Assembly: GCF_023074075.1 (NCBI RefSeq)
Contig: NZ_JADPKT010000016.1
Coordinates: 124,001-188,000 of the forward strand
Direction of reading: 5' to 3'
From: Bradyrhizobium sp. 138
GTDB lineage: Bacteria > Pseudomonadota > Alphaproteobacteria > Rhizobiales > Xanthobacteraceae
Length of the DNA: 64,000 nt
The position numbers and the translations under genes were made by a program. Shown here one piece after another: positions 34,109 through 46,235 of the stretch (the stretch's first letter is position 1; every line of letters starts with the position of its first letter). A model generated the notes under the pieces. The model did not search any database, was not told the origin of the DNA, and worked only from the letters and a program-made list of their open reading frames with translations.

Positions 34109-36034
34109 ATGGCAACGACGCCAGTGCCTGGCCCCGACGAGGCGGCTCAAAACCACGACCTGCGTGCGGCAGCGTTCGAAGCATCCGTCGAGGCCACGCT
34201 TCTGGTCGATCCCTACGGCGACGAGATCATCGATGCCAATCCAGCTGCTTGCTCCCTGCTCGGCTACGACCGCGCCCTGTTGCGGCAGACCAAGGCCAGC
34301 GCCCTTCACAACGGCCAGCTTCCCGCACTCACCGTGTTCACCCAGGCCGTGCTGCACAAGGGTGCCTACTGGACCACGACGCTGAACCCGCGTCACGCCA
34401 CGGGCCAGGAGCTTCGCCTCGAATATTCAGGGTGCCTCCTCGACCATGGCGACCGCACGCTGGTGCTGCTCACCCTCACCGATATCGAGGCGCGCCGAAG
34501 GCGCAATGTCGATGCCGCAGCCGAGGACCACATGCGCGGCGGGATTGCGACCTGGCAGCGGGTCGAGCGGGTGTTCCAGGACATCGAACGCGAGAACCAG
34601 TTGATCCTGCGCGCCGCCGGCGAAGGCATTTATGGCGTCAACGCCGAAGGCAAGACCACCTTCGTGAACCCCGCGGCCGAGCGGATGCTGGGCTGGACCG
34701 CCGAGGAGCTGGTCGGCAAGGAAATCCACCCGATCGTGCACCACACCCATCACGACGGCCGGCACTATCACAACCATGATTGCCCGATCTACGCGGCGTT
34801 CCGTGACGGCGCCGTGCATCAGGTCGACGGCGAGGTGTTTTGGCGCAAGGACGGCTCGCCGGCCTGGGTCGAGTACACCTCCACCCCGATCCGCGATCGC
34901 GGCGTCGTGGTCGGCGCCGTCGTCGTGTTTCGCGACGTCAGCCAGCGGCGCGAGGCGGACGAGAAGCTGCATGCGGCGCTTGCCGAGGTCGACCGCCTGC
35001 GCGAGCGGCTCGAGCTCGAAAACGCCTACCTCCAGGAGGAAATCCGCATCGAGACCAATCCCCGCGGCATCATCGGTGGAAGCGAGGCGATCCAGAAGAC
35101 GCTGCGCCAGGTCAAGCTGGTGGCGCCGACCACCGCCGCGGTGATGATCACCGGTGAATCCGGCACCGGCAAGGAGCTGATCGCGCGCGCCATCCACGAG
35201 GATTCCACCCGCAGCGACCGGCCGCTGATCCGCGTCAACTGCGCCGCGATCCCGCGTGAACTGTTCGAGAGCGAGTTCTTCGGCCATGTCCGCGGCGCCT
35301 TCACCGGCGCGACGCGCGATCGCATCGGCCGCTTCGAGCTTGCCGACGGCGGCACGCTGTTCCTCGACGAGGTCGGAGAGATCCCGCTCGAGCTGCAGGG
35401 CAAGCTGCTGCGCGTGTTGCAGGAGGGCAATTTCGAGCGCGTCGGCCAGGAGCGCACCCGCGCCGTCGATGTCCGCGTCATCGCCGCGACCAATCGCGAC
35501 CTCAAGCAGGAGGTGCAGCGCGGCCGTTTTCGCGAGGACCTCTATTTCCGCCTCAACGTGTTTCCGATCGAGACCGTCCCGTTGCGCGAACGGCGCGAGG
35601 ACATTGCCCTGCTCGCCCAGCATTTCCTGACGCGGGAGAGCAAGGCGCTGAAGTCGAATTTGCGCCTGTCGGAAGGCGATGCGCGGCGGCTCACCCGCTA
35701 CGACTGGCCAGGCAACGTCCGCGAATTGCAGAACGTGATCGAGCGCGCCGCGATCCTGTCGCAGAACGGCCGCCTGCGCATCGACTTGCCCGACACGACC
35801 GGCGCGCAAGCCGCGCCTGGCACGGCGCGCCAGAAGGCCGACGCGCGCCCGATCGTCATGACATCATCGGAAATGCGCGATCACGAGCGCGCCAACATCC
35901 TCGCCGCGTTAGAGGCCTGCGCCGGCAAAGTGTTCGGCGCCGGCGGCGCGGCGGAGATGCTGGATATCAAGCCGACCACGCTGGCCTCGCGGATCAAGGC
36001 GCTTGGGATCGCGCCTCGTCCGCGGGCTATGTGA
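34109..36034 (+). CDS. PAS-domain sigma-54-dependent transcriptional activator (Fis family)
   Basis: 641 residues. Order: PAS-like domain about 12-125, second PAS 150-290 with a His-rich loop (HHTHHDGRHYHNHDC), coiled coil 285-315, AAA+ domain 325-560 with Walker A GESGTGKE (about 348), GAFTGA (about 396) that contacts sigma-54, and LADGGTLFLDEVGE (Walker B), and a C-terminal Fis-type HTH (GAAEMLDIKPTTLASRIKALG). It is not a response regulator (no receiver domain), so it senses a ligand or redox state itself. Divergent from cynABDS, with three palindromes between them; therefore probably the cyanate-responsive activator. Confidence 0.92.
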   Translation: MATTPVPGPDEAAQNHDLRAAAFEASVEATLLVDPYGDEIIDANPAACSLLGYDRALLRQTKASALHNGQLPALTVFTQAVLHKGAYWTTTLNPRHATGQELRLEYSGCLLDHGDRTLVLLTLTDIEARRRRNVDAAAEDHMRGGIATWQRVERVFQDIERENQLILRAAGEGIYGVNAEGKTTFVNPAAERMLGWTAEELVGKEIHPIVHHTHHDGRHYHNHDCPIYAAFRDGAVHQVDGEVFWRKDGSPAWVEYTSTPIRDRGVVVGAVVVFRDVSQRREADEKLHAALAEVDRLRERLELENAYLQEEIRIETNPRGIIGGSEAIQKTLRQVKLVAPTTAAVMITGESGTGKELIARAIHEDSTRSDRPLIRVNCAAIPRELFESEFFGHVRGAFTGATRDRIGRFELADGGTLFLDEVGEIPLELQGKLLRVLQEGNFERVGQERTRAVDVRVIAATNRDLKQEVQRGRFREDLYFRLNVFPIETVPLRERREDIALLAQHFLTRESKALKSNLRLSEGDARRLTRYDWPGNVRELQNVIERAAILSQNGRLRIDLPDTTGAQAAPGTARQKADARPIVMTSSEMRDHERANILAALEACAGKVFGAGGAAEMLDIKPTTLASRIKALGIAPRPRAM

Positions 36035-36045
36035 TCGCGGCGCGC

Positions 36046-36924
36046 TCAGGCCGCCTTGGTCGTCACATCAGATGCAATCGGCAAGCCCTGCTCGATCGGC
36101 AGCGAGGGATCACGCGACCATTCGTTCCAGGAGCCGAAATACATCCGCACGTCCGTCACGCCGGCATTCTTCAACGCGAGGAACGTGTTCGAGGCCCGAG
36201 CGCCCTTGAAGCAATAGAGATAGACCGGCGTCGCCTGCGAGATGCCGACGGTGGCGCATTCGGCCAAGATCTCGTCCTTGGACTTGAAGCGCGGGCCTTC
36301 AGCGGTCGGCTTCATCATGCGGTACCATTCCAGCCACACTGCACCGGGAATGCGGCCCTTGCGCGGGCAGAAATCTTTCCCATAAGGCGAAGAGCTGTCG
36401 CCGATCCATTCGTCGACATCGCGCACGTCGAGAATGGCGATGCCGGGCTTGCCGACCGCGGCGAGCATGGTCTTCGCGTCGATCAGGATCTCGCCGGCTT
36501 CGGGCACGATCGCGAATGAGGCCTTGGCCGGTGCCGGCACATCCTTCGTCACTGGAAGACCCGCGGCGGCCCACGCGTCGAAGCCGCCATGCAGCACCTT
36601 CACCTTGGGATAGCCGAGCATGGTGAGCAGATAGTAGCCGCGGCAGGACTGGCCGAAGCCGGAATTCATCGACTGCTCGTAGATCACGGCCGTCTCCTTG
36701 CCGGAGAGGCCGGCGGCACCGAAGGCGTCGGCGAATTTGGTCTTCAGCTCGCTCATGCCCTCGGGCGTCGAGGTCGCCAGGAACGTGAAAATTTCATGCA
36801 CGTTCACGGCATTGGGCAAGTGCCCGGCGGCGTAGGCATCGGGATTGCGGGTGTCGATCACGACACACGGCTCTAGCTTCAAGAGATCGGCAAGTTCGCT
36901 GGCAGAAATCAGAACGTCCGTCAT
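36046..36924 (-). CDS. Sulfurtransferase (two-domain rhodanese)
   Basis: 292 residues, two rhodanese domains. The N-terminal inactive domain begins VLISASELADLLKLEPCVVIDTR; the C-terminal domain has the active cysteine near residue 237 in YLYCFKGARASNTFLAL. The loop CFKGAR differs from the CRIGER of thiosulfate rhodanese and the CGSGVT of mercaptopyruvate enzymes, so the donor is uncertain. Nothing nearby defines its pathway, although an acyl-CoA dehydrogenase-like gene and an OsmC gene lie upstream on the same strand. Confidence 0.9.
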   Translation of the reverse strand: MTDVLISASELADLLKLEPCVVIDTRNPDAYAAGHLPNAVNVHEIFTFLATSTPEGMSELKTKFADAFGAAGLSGKETAVIYEQSMNSGFGQSCRGYYLLTMLGYPKVKVLHGGFDAWAAAGLPVTKDVPAPAKASFAIVPEAGEILIDAKTMLAAVGKPGIAILDVRDVDEWIGDSSSPYGKDFCPRKGRIPGAVWLEWYRMMKPTAEGPRFKSKDEILAECATVGISQATPVYLYCFKGARASNTFLALKNAGVTDVRMYFGSWNEWSRDPSLPIEQGLPIASDVTTKAA

Positions 36925-36976
36925 TGGCAGCCTCTCCGTTGAGGTTAAGTGGTCTTCTGGGGTCGACTCGTAAAGC

Positions 36977-38089
36977 TCAGAAATCAGCGAGCATCTTGCG
37001 CAGCTGCTTGGTGGCAGGCGTGACGATCGCGACGAAATAGGCCTCGCGCAGGCGCCGCTGCGCGCGGTGGCTCTTCAGGTAGCCGCGCGCGCCACAATGC
37101 AGCATCGCCGCATGCGCCGCCGCGACGCTGGCTTCGCCGGCGCGCAAGCGCAGCGCGATCACCTTGCGCCAGTAGGTCTCCTCCTCGTTATAGGGATCGC
37201 GCGCCAGCGCCATGGTCTCGGCCTCGAGCTCGGCGGCGAGATCGCGGAAATGCACCGGCTGCTGCGGCAAGTAGCGGTTGATGTGGCCGAGGGGAGCATC
37301 GACCTCGTCCATGATGTTGATGCAGTCGCGGATGACGCCAAGCGCCATGCCGGCCTGCAGCAGGATGAAGCCGGCGCGGATCTTCTTCACGAAGGGCCCG
37401 GCGGGATCTGCAAGGATCAGCTCGTCCGGCACGAAGACGTCGCGGAACTGCACGCCATAGGTGCCGGTGCCGTCCATGGCGAGGAACGGCTTGCACGGCG
37501 TCAGCGTGATCGCAGGGTCCGAGCAGTCGGCGAGGAACATCACGGTACCCGGCTCGTCCTCACGCTCGAAAATGGTGCCGAAATAATGATCGGGACCGAG
37601 ATTGGAGACCCAGGGCAGCGCGCCACGTACGATATAGCCACCCTCGACCTTGCGCCCCTTCAGCTTCAGCTTCTCGATGCCGAAGAAGCTCTTCATCGGA
37701 TTGGAGAGCCCGGTGCCGCCGAGCACGCGGCCGGTCGAGAAGGCATCGCCGAAGCGTTTTGCCAGCTTCAGGTTGGTCGAATTGGCGGCGTACCAGACCA
37801 GCGTGTTCTGGCACCAGGCCATGAAGGCCGTCGCACCGCAGACTTCGCCGATGGCAGCCATCGCCTGGATCGCGCAGCGCAGATCGGCGGGACCTTCGTG
37901 CGGCACGTGACTGCCCCAGGCGCCTACCTCGCCGAACTTGCGCAGCACCTCGGCCGGGTAGACCGAACCGTCGTCGACGCCGGCGGCGAGCGGCGCGAGT
38001 TGCTCGCGCGCGATCCGTGCGACTTCGCCTGCAATGGACGGTGCGGGCTGATCCAGAACTTCGACCCGCGATAAAGCCAGTGAACCCAT
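36977..38089 (-). CDS. Acyl-CoA dehydrogenase family protein
   Basis: 370 residues. FAD-dependent acyl-CoA dehydrogenase fold: EVCGATAFMAWCQNTLVWYA, LGGTGLSNPMKSF (FAD loop), GYIVRGALPWVSNLG, CKPFLAMDGTGTYGVQFRDV and the C-terminal HCGARGYLKSHRAQRRLREAYFVAIVTP. Loose resemblance to DszC/SfnB-type monooxygenases rather than beta-oxidation enzymes. ATG at 38089. Upstream OsmC gene ends 33 bases away on the same strand, so they may be an operon with the sulfurtransferase. Substrate not known. Confidence 0.85.
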   Translation of the reverse strand: MGSLALSRVEVLDQPAPSIAGEVARIAREQLAPLAAGVDDGSVYPAEVLRKFGEVGAWGSHVPHEGPADLRCAIQAMAAIGEVCGATAFMAWCQNTLVWYAANSTNLKLAKRFGDAFSTGRVLGGTGLSNPMKSFFGIEKLKLKGRKVEGGYIVRGALPWVSNLGPDHYFGTIFEREDEPGTVMFLADCSDPAITLTPCKPFLAMDGTGTYGVQFRDVFVPDELILADPAGPFVKKIRAGFILLQAGMALGVIRDCINIMDEVDAPLGHINRYLPQQPVHFRDLAAELEAETMALARDPYNEEETYWRKVIALRLRAGEASVAAAHAAMLHCGARGYLKSHRAQRRLREAYFVAIVTPATKQLRKMLADF

Positions 38090-38122
38090 GATCGTCTCCC
38101 GCACCTTGTCCTGTTGCTCAGC

Positions 38123-38665
38123 CTAGATGCCGACCTCGAGATTGACGGGGCGGGTGAAGGTGTTGGCGACCGGCGACCATTTCTTCACATGGGCGACCAG
38201 CGCGTTGATCTCGTCCTGCGCGATGCCCTCGCACTCCATGTCGACCTTGACGCGCACGTCGGTGAAGCCGACCGGCTTGTCCGAGGTGTCGCCGGTGCCC
38301 CAGACTGCGGTGATGTTGAGGTCGCCTTCGAGCTCGAGCTCGAGCTTGTTGACGATCCAGCCGCGGTGCACGGCGTTTGCGTGCAGGCCGACGGCAAGGC
38401 AGGAGCCGAGCGCGGCGAGCGAGGCTTCCGATGGATTGGGGGCGGTGTCGTCGCCGAGCAGCCCCGGCGGTTCGTCGACGATGTAGGGCGGCAGATTGCG
38501 GATGTAGTTGGCGTGGCGGAATTTTCCTTCCGCGACCGTCTTGCATTTCAAGGTCTTGACGACCTTCGGATTGGCCTTGCCGCTCGCGATCAGTTGCTCG
38601 AGGCCATTCTTGTCGATGGGCGCAAGGCACCCCGTCAGCACTGTCTTTTGAATGACGGCAGTCAT
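38123..38665 (-). CDS. OsmC family protein
   Basis: 180 residues. OsmC/Ohr-like fold, with the conserved Cys in SEASLAALGSCLAVGLHANA and another in VKVDMECEGIAQDEINAL; these are the peroxidatic and resolving positions in the family. The N-terminal region TGCLAPIDKNGLEQLIASGK is an extension. Likely a thiol-dependent peroxidase of organic hydroperoxides. First gene of a run with the acyl-CoA dehydrogenase and sulfurtransferase; the TetR gene is divergent 246 bases away and may regulate it. Confidence 0.88.
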   Translation of the reverse strand: MTAVIQKTVLTGCLAPIDKNGLEQLIASGKANPKVVKTLKCKTVAEGKFRHANYIRNLPPYIVDEPPGLLGDDTAPNPSEASLAALGSCLAVGLHANAVHRGWIVNKLELELEGDLNITAVWGTGDTSDKPVGFTDVRVKVDMECEGIAQDEINALVAHVKKWSPVANTFTRPVNLEVGI

Positions 38666-38911
38666 CTTCTTCTCCCTGGCAGAAGCGGAAATCGGCAGGA
38701 TACCGAACGGTCTGTTTCCTTGCATGGAGCGTGCCAGAGAGGGCGGAAAACGAAATCCGAGGCATTGGAGCCGGTTAGCAATGCCTGCCTGCAGATTGAT
38801 CAGTCGCGCTCTGCTCAAAGGCGATGCAGATGAGTTCGCCGATGCGAATCTTTTCGGCGCGAAACAGATGCGGCTTGCTGATGTGACGCAGCTGCGATTA
38901 AGTTGCAGCCT

Positions 38912-39556
38912 ATGGCAAAGACGTCATCGAAGAAGAATTCGAACTCGCCCCACTCAGGCGCTGGCGACGACGAATCCGCGCGCGGGCGCCTGCTCAGCGC
39001 CGCGACGCATCTGTTCTGCAAGAACGGCATCAACGCCACCGGCATCGATGCGATCATCGAGGAAGCCGGCACCGCGAAGACGACGCTCTACAAGCTGTTC
39101 GGCTCCAAGACCAATCTCGTCAACGCGGTGCTGGAAAGCGAAGGCAAGCAGTGGCGCGAATGGTTCATCGGCGCCATGGAAGCAGGCGGCGGCGATGCGC
39201 AGGCGAAGCTGACGCGCATCTTCCCGGCGCTGAAGAGCTGGTTCGCCGAAGAGCGCTTCTACGGCTGCCCCTTCATCAACGCCGTGGGCGAGCACGACAA
39301 GGACGCCAAGCAATTCCGCAACATCGCGCTGAAGCACAAGAAGATCGTGCTCGGCCACATCGAGAAGCTCGCCGGCGAGCTCGGCTCGAGCGAACCCGCG
39401 GTGCTCGCACATCAACTCGGCCTCATCATCGACGGTGCCATCGTCGCGGCCATGATCTCGCGTGATCCGGGTGTCGCGGATACCGCAGCGCTCACCGCCG
39501 GCCCGCTGCTCGGTCAGGTCAAGGCGAAAAAGAGGCGTGAGCTCGAAGCGGTGTGA
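38912..39556 (+). CDS. TetR-family transcriptional regulator
   Basis: 214 residues. HTH in SARGRLLSAATHLFCKNGIN, TGIDAIIEEAGTAKTTLYKLFGSK (helix-turn-helix of the family), then a variable ligand domain. ATG at 38912. Divergent from the OsmC gene; probable repressor of the OsmC/acyl-CoA dehydrogenase/sulfurtransferase genes, by position only. A palindromic repeat begins 11 bases after the stop. Confidence 0.9.
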   Translation: MAKTSSKKNSNSPHSGAGDDESARGRLLSAATHLFCKNGINATGIDAIIEEAGTAKTTLYKLFGSKTNLVNAVLESEGKQWREWFIGAMEAGGGDAQAKLTRIFPALKSWFAEERFYGCPFINAVGEHDKDAKQFRNIALKHKKIVLGHIEKLAGELGSSEPAVLAHQLGLIIDGAIVAAMISRDPGVADTAALTAGPLLGQVKAKKRRELEAV

Positions 39557-39566
39557 GCTTCTTTCC

Positions 39567-39651
39567 TAGGGTGGATTTAGCGAAGCGTAATCCACCGCTT
39601 CGGTCGCCGCGCGAGAATTGGTGGATTACGCCTTCGGCTAATCCACCCTAC
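39567..39651. repeat. Palindromic repeat, TAGGGTGGATTA type
   Basis: The ends TAGGGTGGATTTAGCGAAG and CTTCGGCTAATCCACCCTA are near-complementary over about 19 bases, and the inner TAATCCACC / GGTGGATTA forms a second dyad. The same family occurs at 50651-50763. It separates the convergent TetR and TrmJ genes. Confidence 0.8.
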
Positions 39652-39656
39652 GAAGC

Positions 39657-40853
39657 CTACGCGCCCTGCTCCACCATCCCGGCAAGCCGCACCAGCTCCG
39701 CCTCCAGGTCCCGCTCCACATCCGCCGCGCGGATCTCCAGCACGCGATAGTCCCGCGCCTCCAGCCATGCCCGCCTTGACGCCCGGTCTGCCGCGATCGC
39801 CTCGCCCTCGCCCGGGTTGACCAGCTCGATCGCGATCCGGTGCGGGAAAGAGACGAAATCGGGAATATGGCGCCCCACCGGGGTCTGGCGTTTGAACTGA
39901 CCTGCAAAGCGGCGGTCGCGGGTCAGGGCCTGCCAGAGCAGGCGCTCGGCATCGGTCGGGTTGCGACGGAGCAGGCGGGCGAGGCCGCGCACCGTCGAGC
40001 CGCTGTCGGGCACGCCGCCCTGCCCGTGCTCGGCCAGCAGGGCGCGCAGGCGCGTGGCCTGCTCGCCGTCGAGCACGCCGCCCTTGGCCGGACCCTTGCG
40101 CCCCTCGGCGATCGCCATGACGACTCCATGCAGGGTATGCATGTCCTGCTTGGTCGGCTCCATCCGGCTGAAGATGTTGCGCAGGTTCACCAGCATGGTG
40201 TCGCGCTTCTCGGCCGGACGCAGGAATTCCACCTTGTCGAGCTCGCGGATGAGATTGTCGAAGAAGGCCTGCATCTGGTGCTGCGAGGCGCGCTCGGATC
40301 GCTCAGGCATGGCGTGCGGCAACTCGCCGGATGTCGCCCGCTTGAACCATTCATAGCCGACCAGCAGCACCGCCTGGGCGAGGTTGAGGGAGGCGAAGCC
40401 CGGATTGACCGGGAAGGTGATGATGCGGTTGGAGAGCCCGACCTCCTCGTTGGTCAGCCCCCAGCGCTCGCGGCCGAACAGGATGCCAGCCTTGCCGCCG
40501 GTCGCGACGTGCCCGGCGATCTCGCTCGCCGCGGCCTCCGGCCCGACCACGGGCTTGGCCTGGTCGTGGGGGCGCGCCGTGGTGGCGAACAGCAGGTCGA
40601 GGTCGGCGACCGCCTGCTCGACGGTATCGAACAGTTCGACCTTTTCCAGAATGTGGTCGGCGCCGGCCGCGGCGCGCTGGGCGGCGATGTTGGGCCAGCC
40701 GTCCCGGGGGTTGACGATGCGCAAGGCTGAAAGCGCAAAATTTCCCATGGCGCGCGCGGCCATGCCGATGTTTTCGCCCAGCTGCGGCTCGACCAGGATG
40801 ACGATGGGACCGTCGAGGGACAGGCCCGTCTTGCTCTTGTCAGTCCCCGACAT
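39657..40853 (-). CDS. TrmJ-type tRNA 2'-O-methyltransferase fused to a DUF559 (Vsr-like) domain
   Basis: 398 residues. Residues 1-250 are a SPOUT methyltransferase of the TrmJ/TrmH kind (PIVILVEPQLGENIGMAARA, AGILFGRERWGLTNEEVGLS and the knot signature NPGFASLNLAQAVLLV), which 2'-O-methylates position 32 of tRNAs. Residues 295-390 resemble DUF559, a Vsr-type nuclease fold (RRNPTDAERLLWQALTRDRR, FKRQTPVGRHIPDFVSF, EARDYRVLEIRAADVERD). The usual DGGQH catalytic loop is replaced by LVNPGEGEA, so nuclease activity is doubtful. Unfused TrmJ proteins end near 250 residues. Divergent from icd. Confidence 0.85.
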   Translation of the reverse strand: MSGTDKSKTGLSLDGPIVILVEPQLGENIGMAARAMGNFALSALRIVNPRDGWPNIAAQRAAAGADHILEKVELFDTVEQAVADLDLLFATTARPHDQAKPVVGPEAAASEIAGHVATGGKAGILFGRERWGLTNEEVGLSNRIITFPVNPGFASLNLAQAVLLVGYEWFKRATSGELPHAMPERSERASQHQMQAFFDNLIRELDKVEFLRPAEKRDTMLVNLRNIFSRMEPTKQDMHTLHGVVMAIAEGRKGPAKGGVLDGEQATRLRALLAEHGQGGVPDSGSTVRGLARLLRRNPTDAERLLWQALTRDRRFAGQFKRQTPVGRHIPDFVSFPHRIAIELVNPGEGEAIAADRASRRAWLEARDYRVLEIRAADVERDLEAELVRLAGMVEQGA

Positions 40854-41192
40854 CTGATTTCGCTTTCACTCTTCGTCTCAAGGCCTTGGCAAGGCCGCCT
40901 AAGGAATTGATTCAAGCCGCCACTTGCCGACGGCCTCGTCCCGCTCGCCTGTCGTTTGCCTGTCCTGACAGAATTCTCAAGGGAAATAACGGGTTGGATT
41001 CGACTTTTGAATCTCACCGGGAACGCGCCCCCGCGGCCGGGCGAGGGCCGCCGCCCGCCCCCCATCCGGGCAAGCTGGATGAGCTAAAAGTGCATAATCC
41101 CTTGGCTTTCGCCCGCCGCGTCCGGGTGCTAAGAGGCGGCGGATATTCCCGTGGCGCGCCAAAAGCGCCGTTCGCAAGAGGCTTCCCCGATC
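40854..41192. other. Divergent control region, trmJ-DUF559 / icd
   Basis: 339 bases between divergent genes. No repeat or riboswitch is visible. Open frames reading across it have no recognisable protein character. The icd and trmJ promoters should lie here but I cannot point to a convincing -35/-10 pair. Confidence 0.4.
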
Positions 41193-42407
41193 ATGGCAAA
41201 AATCAAGGTATCCAATCCCGTCGTCGAGCTCGATGGCGACGAGATGACCCGGATCATCTGGCAGTACATCAAGGACAAGCTGATCAACCCGTACCTTGAT
41301 GTCGAGCTGCTCTATTTCGACCTGGGAATGGAATACCGCGACCACACCAACGATCAGGTCACCATCGACGCCGCCGAAGCCATCAAGAAGGTCGGCGTCG
41401 GCGTCAAGTGCGCCACCATCACCCCTGACGAAGCCCGGGTGAAGGAATTCAATCTCAAGCAGATGTGGAAGTCGCCGAACGGCACCATCCGCAACATCCT
41501 CGGCGGCGTGATCTTCCGCGAGCCGATCATCTGCAAGAACGTGCCGCGTCTGGTTCCCGGCTGGACCAAGCCGATCATCATCGGCCGCCACGCCTATGGT
41601 GACCAGTACCGCGCCACCGATTTCAAGTTCCCCGGCAAGGGCACCCTCACGATGAAGTTCGTCGGCGAGGACGGCACCGTGATCGAGAAGGAAGTGTTCA
41701 AGGCCCCCGGCGCCGGCGTCGCCATGGAGATGTACAATCTCGACGACTCCATCATCGACTTCGCCCGCGCCTCGCTGAATTACGGCCTGCTGCGCAACTA
41801 CCCGGTCTATCTCTCGACCAAGAACACGATTCTGAAGGTCTATGACGGCCGCTTCAAGGACATCTTCCAGGACATCTACGACCGCGAGTTCAAGAAGGAA
41901 TTCGAGGCCAAGGGCCTGACCTACGAGCACCGCCTGATCGACGACATGGTGGCCTCGGCGCTGAAATGGTCCGGCGGCTATGTCTGGGCCTGCAAGAACT
42001 ACGACGGCGACGTGCAGTCCGACACGGTGGCGCAGGGCTACGGCTCGCTCGGCCTGATGACCTCGGTCCTCCTCACCCCCGACGGCAAGACCGTGGAAGC
42101 GGAAGCCGCCCACGGCACGGTGACCCGCCACTACCGCGAGCACCAGAAGGGCAAGGAGACCTCGACGAACTCGATCGCCTCGATCTTCGCCTGGACGCGA
42201 GGCCTCGCCCACCGCGCCAAGCTCGACAACAATGCCGAGCTCGCCAAGTTCGCGAGCACGCTGGAGAAGGTCTGCGTCGACACCGTCGAGGCCGGCTACA
42301 TGACCAAGGACCTCGCGCTGCTGGTCGGCGCCGACCAGCGCTGGCTCTCGACCACCGGCTTCCTCGACAAGGTCGCCGAGAACCTGACCAAGGAGCTGGC
42401 GGCGTAA
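41193..42407 (+). CDS. icd: NADP-dependent isocitrate dehydrogenase
   Basis: 404 residues, monomer of the eukaryote-like dimeric NADP-IDH common in Rhizobiales. Converts isocitrate to 2-oxoglutarate in the TCA cycle. Conserved: [39 protein letters not shown] (substrate serine), [27 protein letters not shown] (metal aspartates) and [17 protein letters not shown] at 41193; the upstream in-frame extension is not conserved. Terminator follows at 42447. Confidence 0.97.
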   Translation: MAKIKVSNPVVELDGDEMTRIIWQYIKDKLINPYLDVELLYFDLGMEYRDHTNDQVTIDAAEAIKKVGVGVKCATITPDEARVKEFNLKQMWKSPNGTIRNILGGVIFREPIICKNVPRLVPGWTKPIIIGRHAYGDQYRATDFKFPGKGTLTMKFVGEDGTVIEKEVFKAPGAGVAMEMYNLDDSIIDFARASLNYGLLRNYPVYLSTKNTILKVYDGRFKDIFQDIYDREFKKEFEAKGLTYEHRLIDDMVASALKWSGGYVWACKNYDGDVQSDTVAQGYGSLGLMTSVLLTPDGKTVEAEAAHGTVTRHYREHQKGKETSTNSIASIFAWTRGLAHRAKLDNNAELAKFASTLEKVCVDTVEAGYMTKDLALLVGADQRWLSTTGFLDKVAENLTKELAA

Positions 42408-42446
42408 GCCGTCCGCAATTTCGCCCGACTGGGCCAGACATCATCA

Positions 42447-42482
42447 CGGGCCGCGCCTTGAAGCGCGGCCCGTTTCTTTTTG
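42447..42482 (+). terminator. Intrinsic terminator of icd
   Basis: CGGGCCGCGC (42447-42456) pairs with GCGCGGCCCG (42463-42472) around a six-base loop, followed by TTTCTTTTTG. Confidence 0.9.
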
Positions 42483-42505
42483 AGAGCTCTTGCGGAGATG
42501 CGACC

Positions 42506-43000
42506 ATGTCGATCAAGCTTGCCGTGCCGTGCCTGTTGCTGCTCGCCGGACCAGCTGCGGCCGCCGACCCGCTTCCCGCCGCCATCGCAGCACCGGGCGA
42601 GAGCAACGTGCTCAGCGTCCACGCCGAGGGCGCGCAGGTCTATGAGTGCAAGGCGGGTCCCGACGGCAAGCTCGCCTGGGCTTTCCGCGAGCCGATCGCG
42701 ACGCTGCTCTCAGACGGCAAGACCATCGGCCGGCACTATGCCGGCCCGAACTGGGAGCTCGCCGACGGCAGCGCCGTCGTCGGCAAGGCTGCCGGCAACG
42801 CGCCTGGCGCGACGACGGCCGATATCCCCTGGCTGAAGCTGGAAGTGACCGCTCGCCGCGGCAGCGGCACCCTCACGCCGGTCACCACGGTCCAGCGCAT
42901 CAACACCCATGGCGGCAAGCTCGATGGCTCATGTGAGAAGTCCGGCGAGTTCAGAAGCGCGCCCTACGCGGCTGACTACGTTTTTCTCAGGAAGGGCTGA
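42506..43000 (+). CDS. Exported DUF3455 protein
   Basis: 164 residues with a signal peptide (cleavage near AGPAAAAD). The body matches DUF3455: VLSVHAEGAQVYECKAGPDG, FREPIATLLSDGKTIGRHYAGPNWELADGSAV, IPWLKLEVTARRGSGTLTPV and VQRINTHGGKLDG. Periplasmic proteins of unknown function found in soil and plant-associated bacteria. It begins just after the icd terminator. Only the family is assigned. Confidence 0.85.
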   Translation: MSIKLAVPCLLLLAGPAAAADPLPAAIAAPGESNVLSVHAEGAQVYECKAGPDGKLAWAFREPIATLLSDGKTIGRHYAGPNWELADGSAVVGKAAGNAPGATTADIPWLKLEVTARRGSGTLTPVTTVQRINTHGGKLDGSCEKSGEFRSAPYAADYVFLRKG

Positions 43001-43097
43001 CGGCTCAGCGGTGCATGGCGAGGCGCGATCCGGCGCCACGCCGATGACATTGAAGCCAATGTGATGATCTGTGAGACGACTGAATGACGCGCGCCCT

Positions 43098-45779
<2,682 letters not shown>

Positions 45780-45785
45780 GTTCAT

Positions 45786-46008
45786 CCAATCGGGTGTGCT
45801 TGGGCCCGCTTCTCGCCGTCCGAACCGGAGGTTAAGGCTGATATCTGCGGACCAAAGCGCTTTTAGACAAGGCCAGCTTCGCTGTCCAGAAACTGTGCAG
45901 AGAGATCAGAGGCTTGCCGCAGCAGCGCAATCCGGTTGAAAGGCGCTGAAGTCGCGTTGACAGGCTTGGCCAGCCTGTGGTCTTTACCCATCTGTATCGT
46001 ACGGCCAC
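45786..46008. other. Promoter region between alaS and the gcv riboswitch
   Basis: 223 bases of non-coding DNA. TTGACA at 45957-45962 could be the -35 of the gcv transcript, but the matching -10 is poor. No ORF or repeat can be supported here. Confidence 0.35.
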
Positions 46009-46180
46009 GTCGGGAGAGACCGGCTTTAGGCAGCCGGCGCCGAAGGAGCAACCGCCCCGGAAACTCTCAGGCAAAAGGACCGCGTGGCTTTGACAGCATC
46101 TGGAAAGAGGCGCCGACGGGTCTAGACCCGGATGGCACCCGCCGACGGGATAATACTCTCAGGCACAGCGACAGATGGGG
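46009..46180 (+). promoter_or_regulatory. Tandem glycine riboswitch upstream of gcvT
   Basis: Two consecutive glycine aptamers. Aptamer 1 (about 46009-46087) has GGGAGAGAC, GCCGAAGGAGCAACC and ACTCTCAGGCAAAAGGACC; aptamer 2 (about 46099-46180) has GGAAAGAGGCG, GCCGACGGGATAAT and ACTCTCAGGCACAGCGACAGA. Glycine-bound tandem aptamers normally switch on gcvTHP. A GGG-rich hairpin (about 46198-46215) lies between the second aptamer and gcvT and could be the expression platform. Confidence 0.95.
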
Positions 46181-46235
46181 CTTCGACTGGTGTCCTCCGG
46201 GAATCGTCCCGGGGGAACCGCCGAGGGCCCCTGTG

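Noticed and set aside
40886..41299. 137-codon frame across the icd start
   Set aside because: Overlaps the icd coding region in another frame and has no ribosome site or domain; treated as non-coding upstream region.
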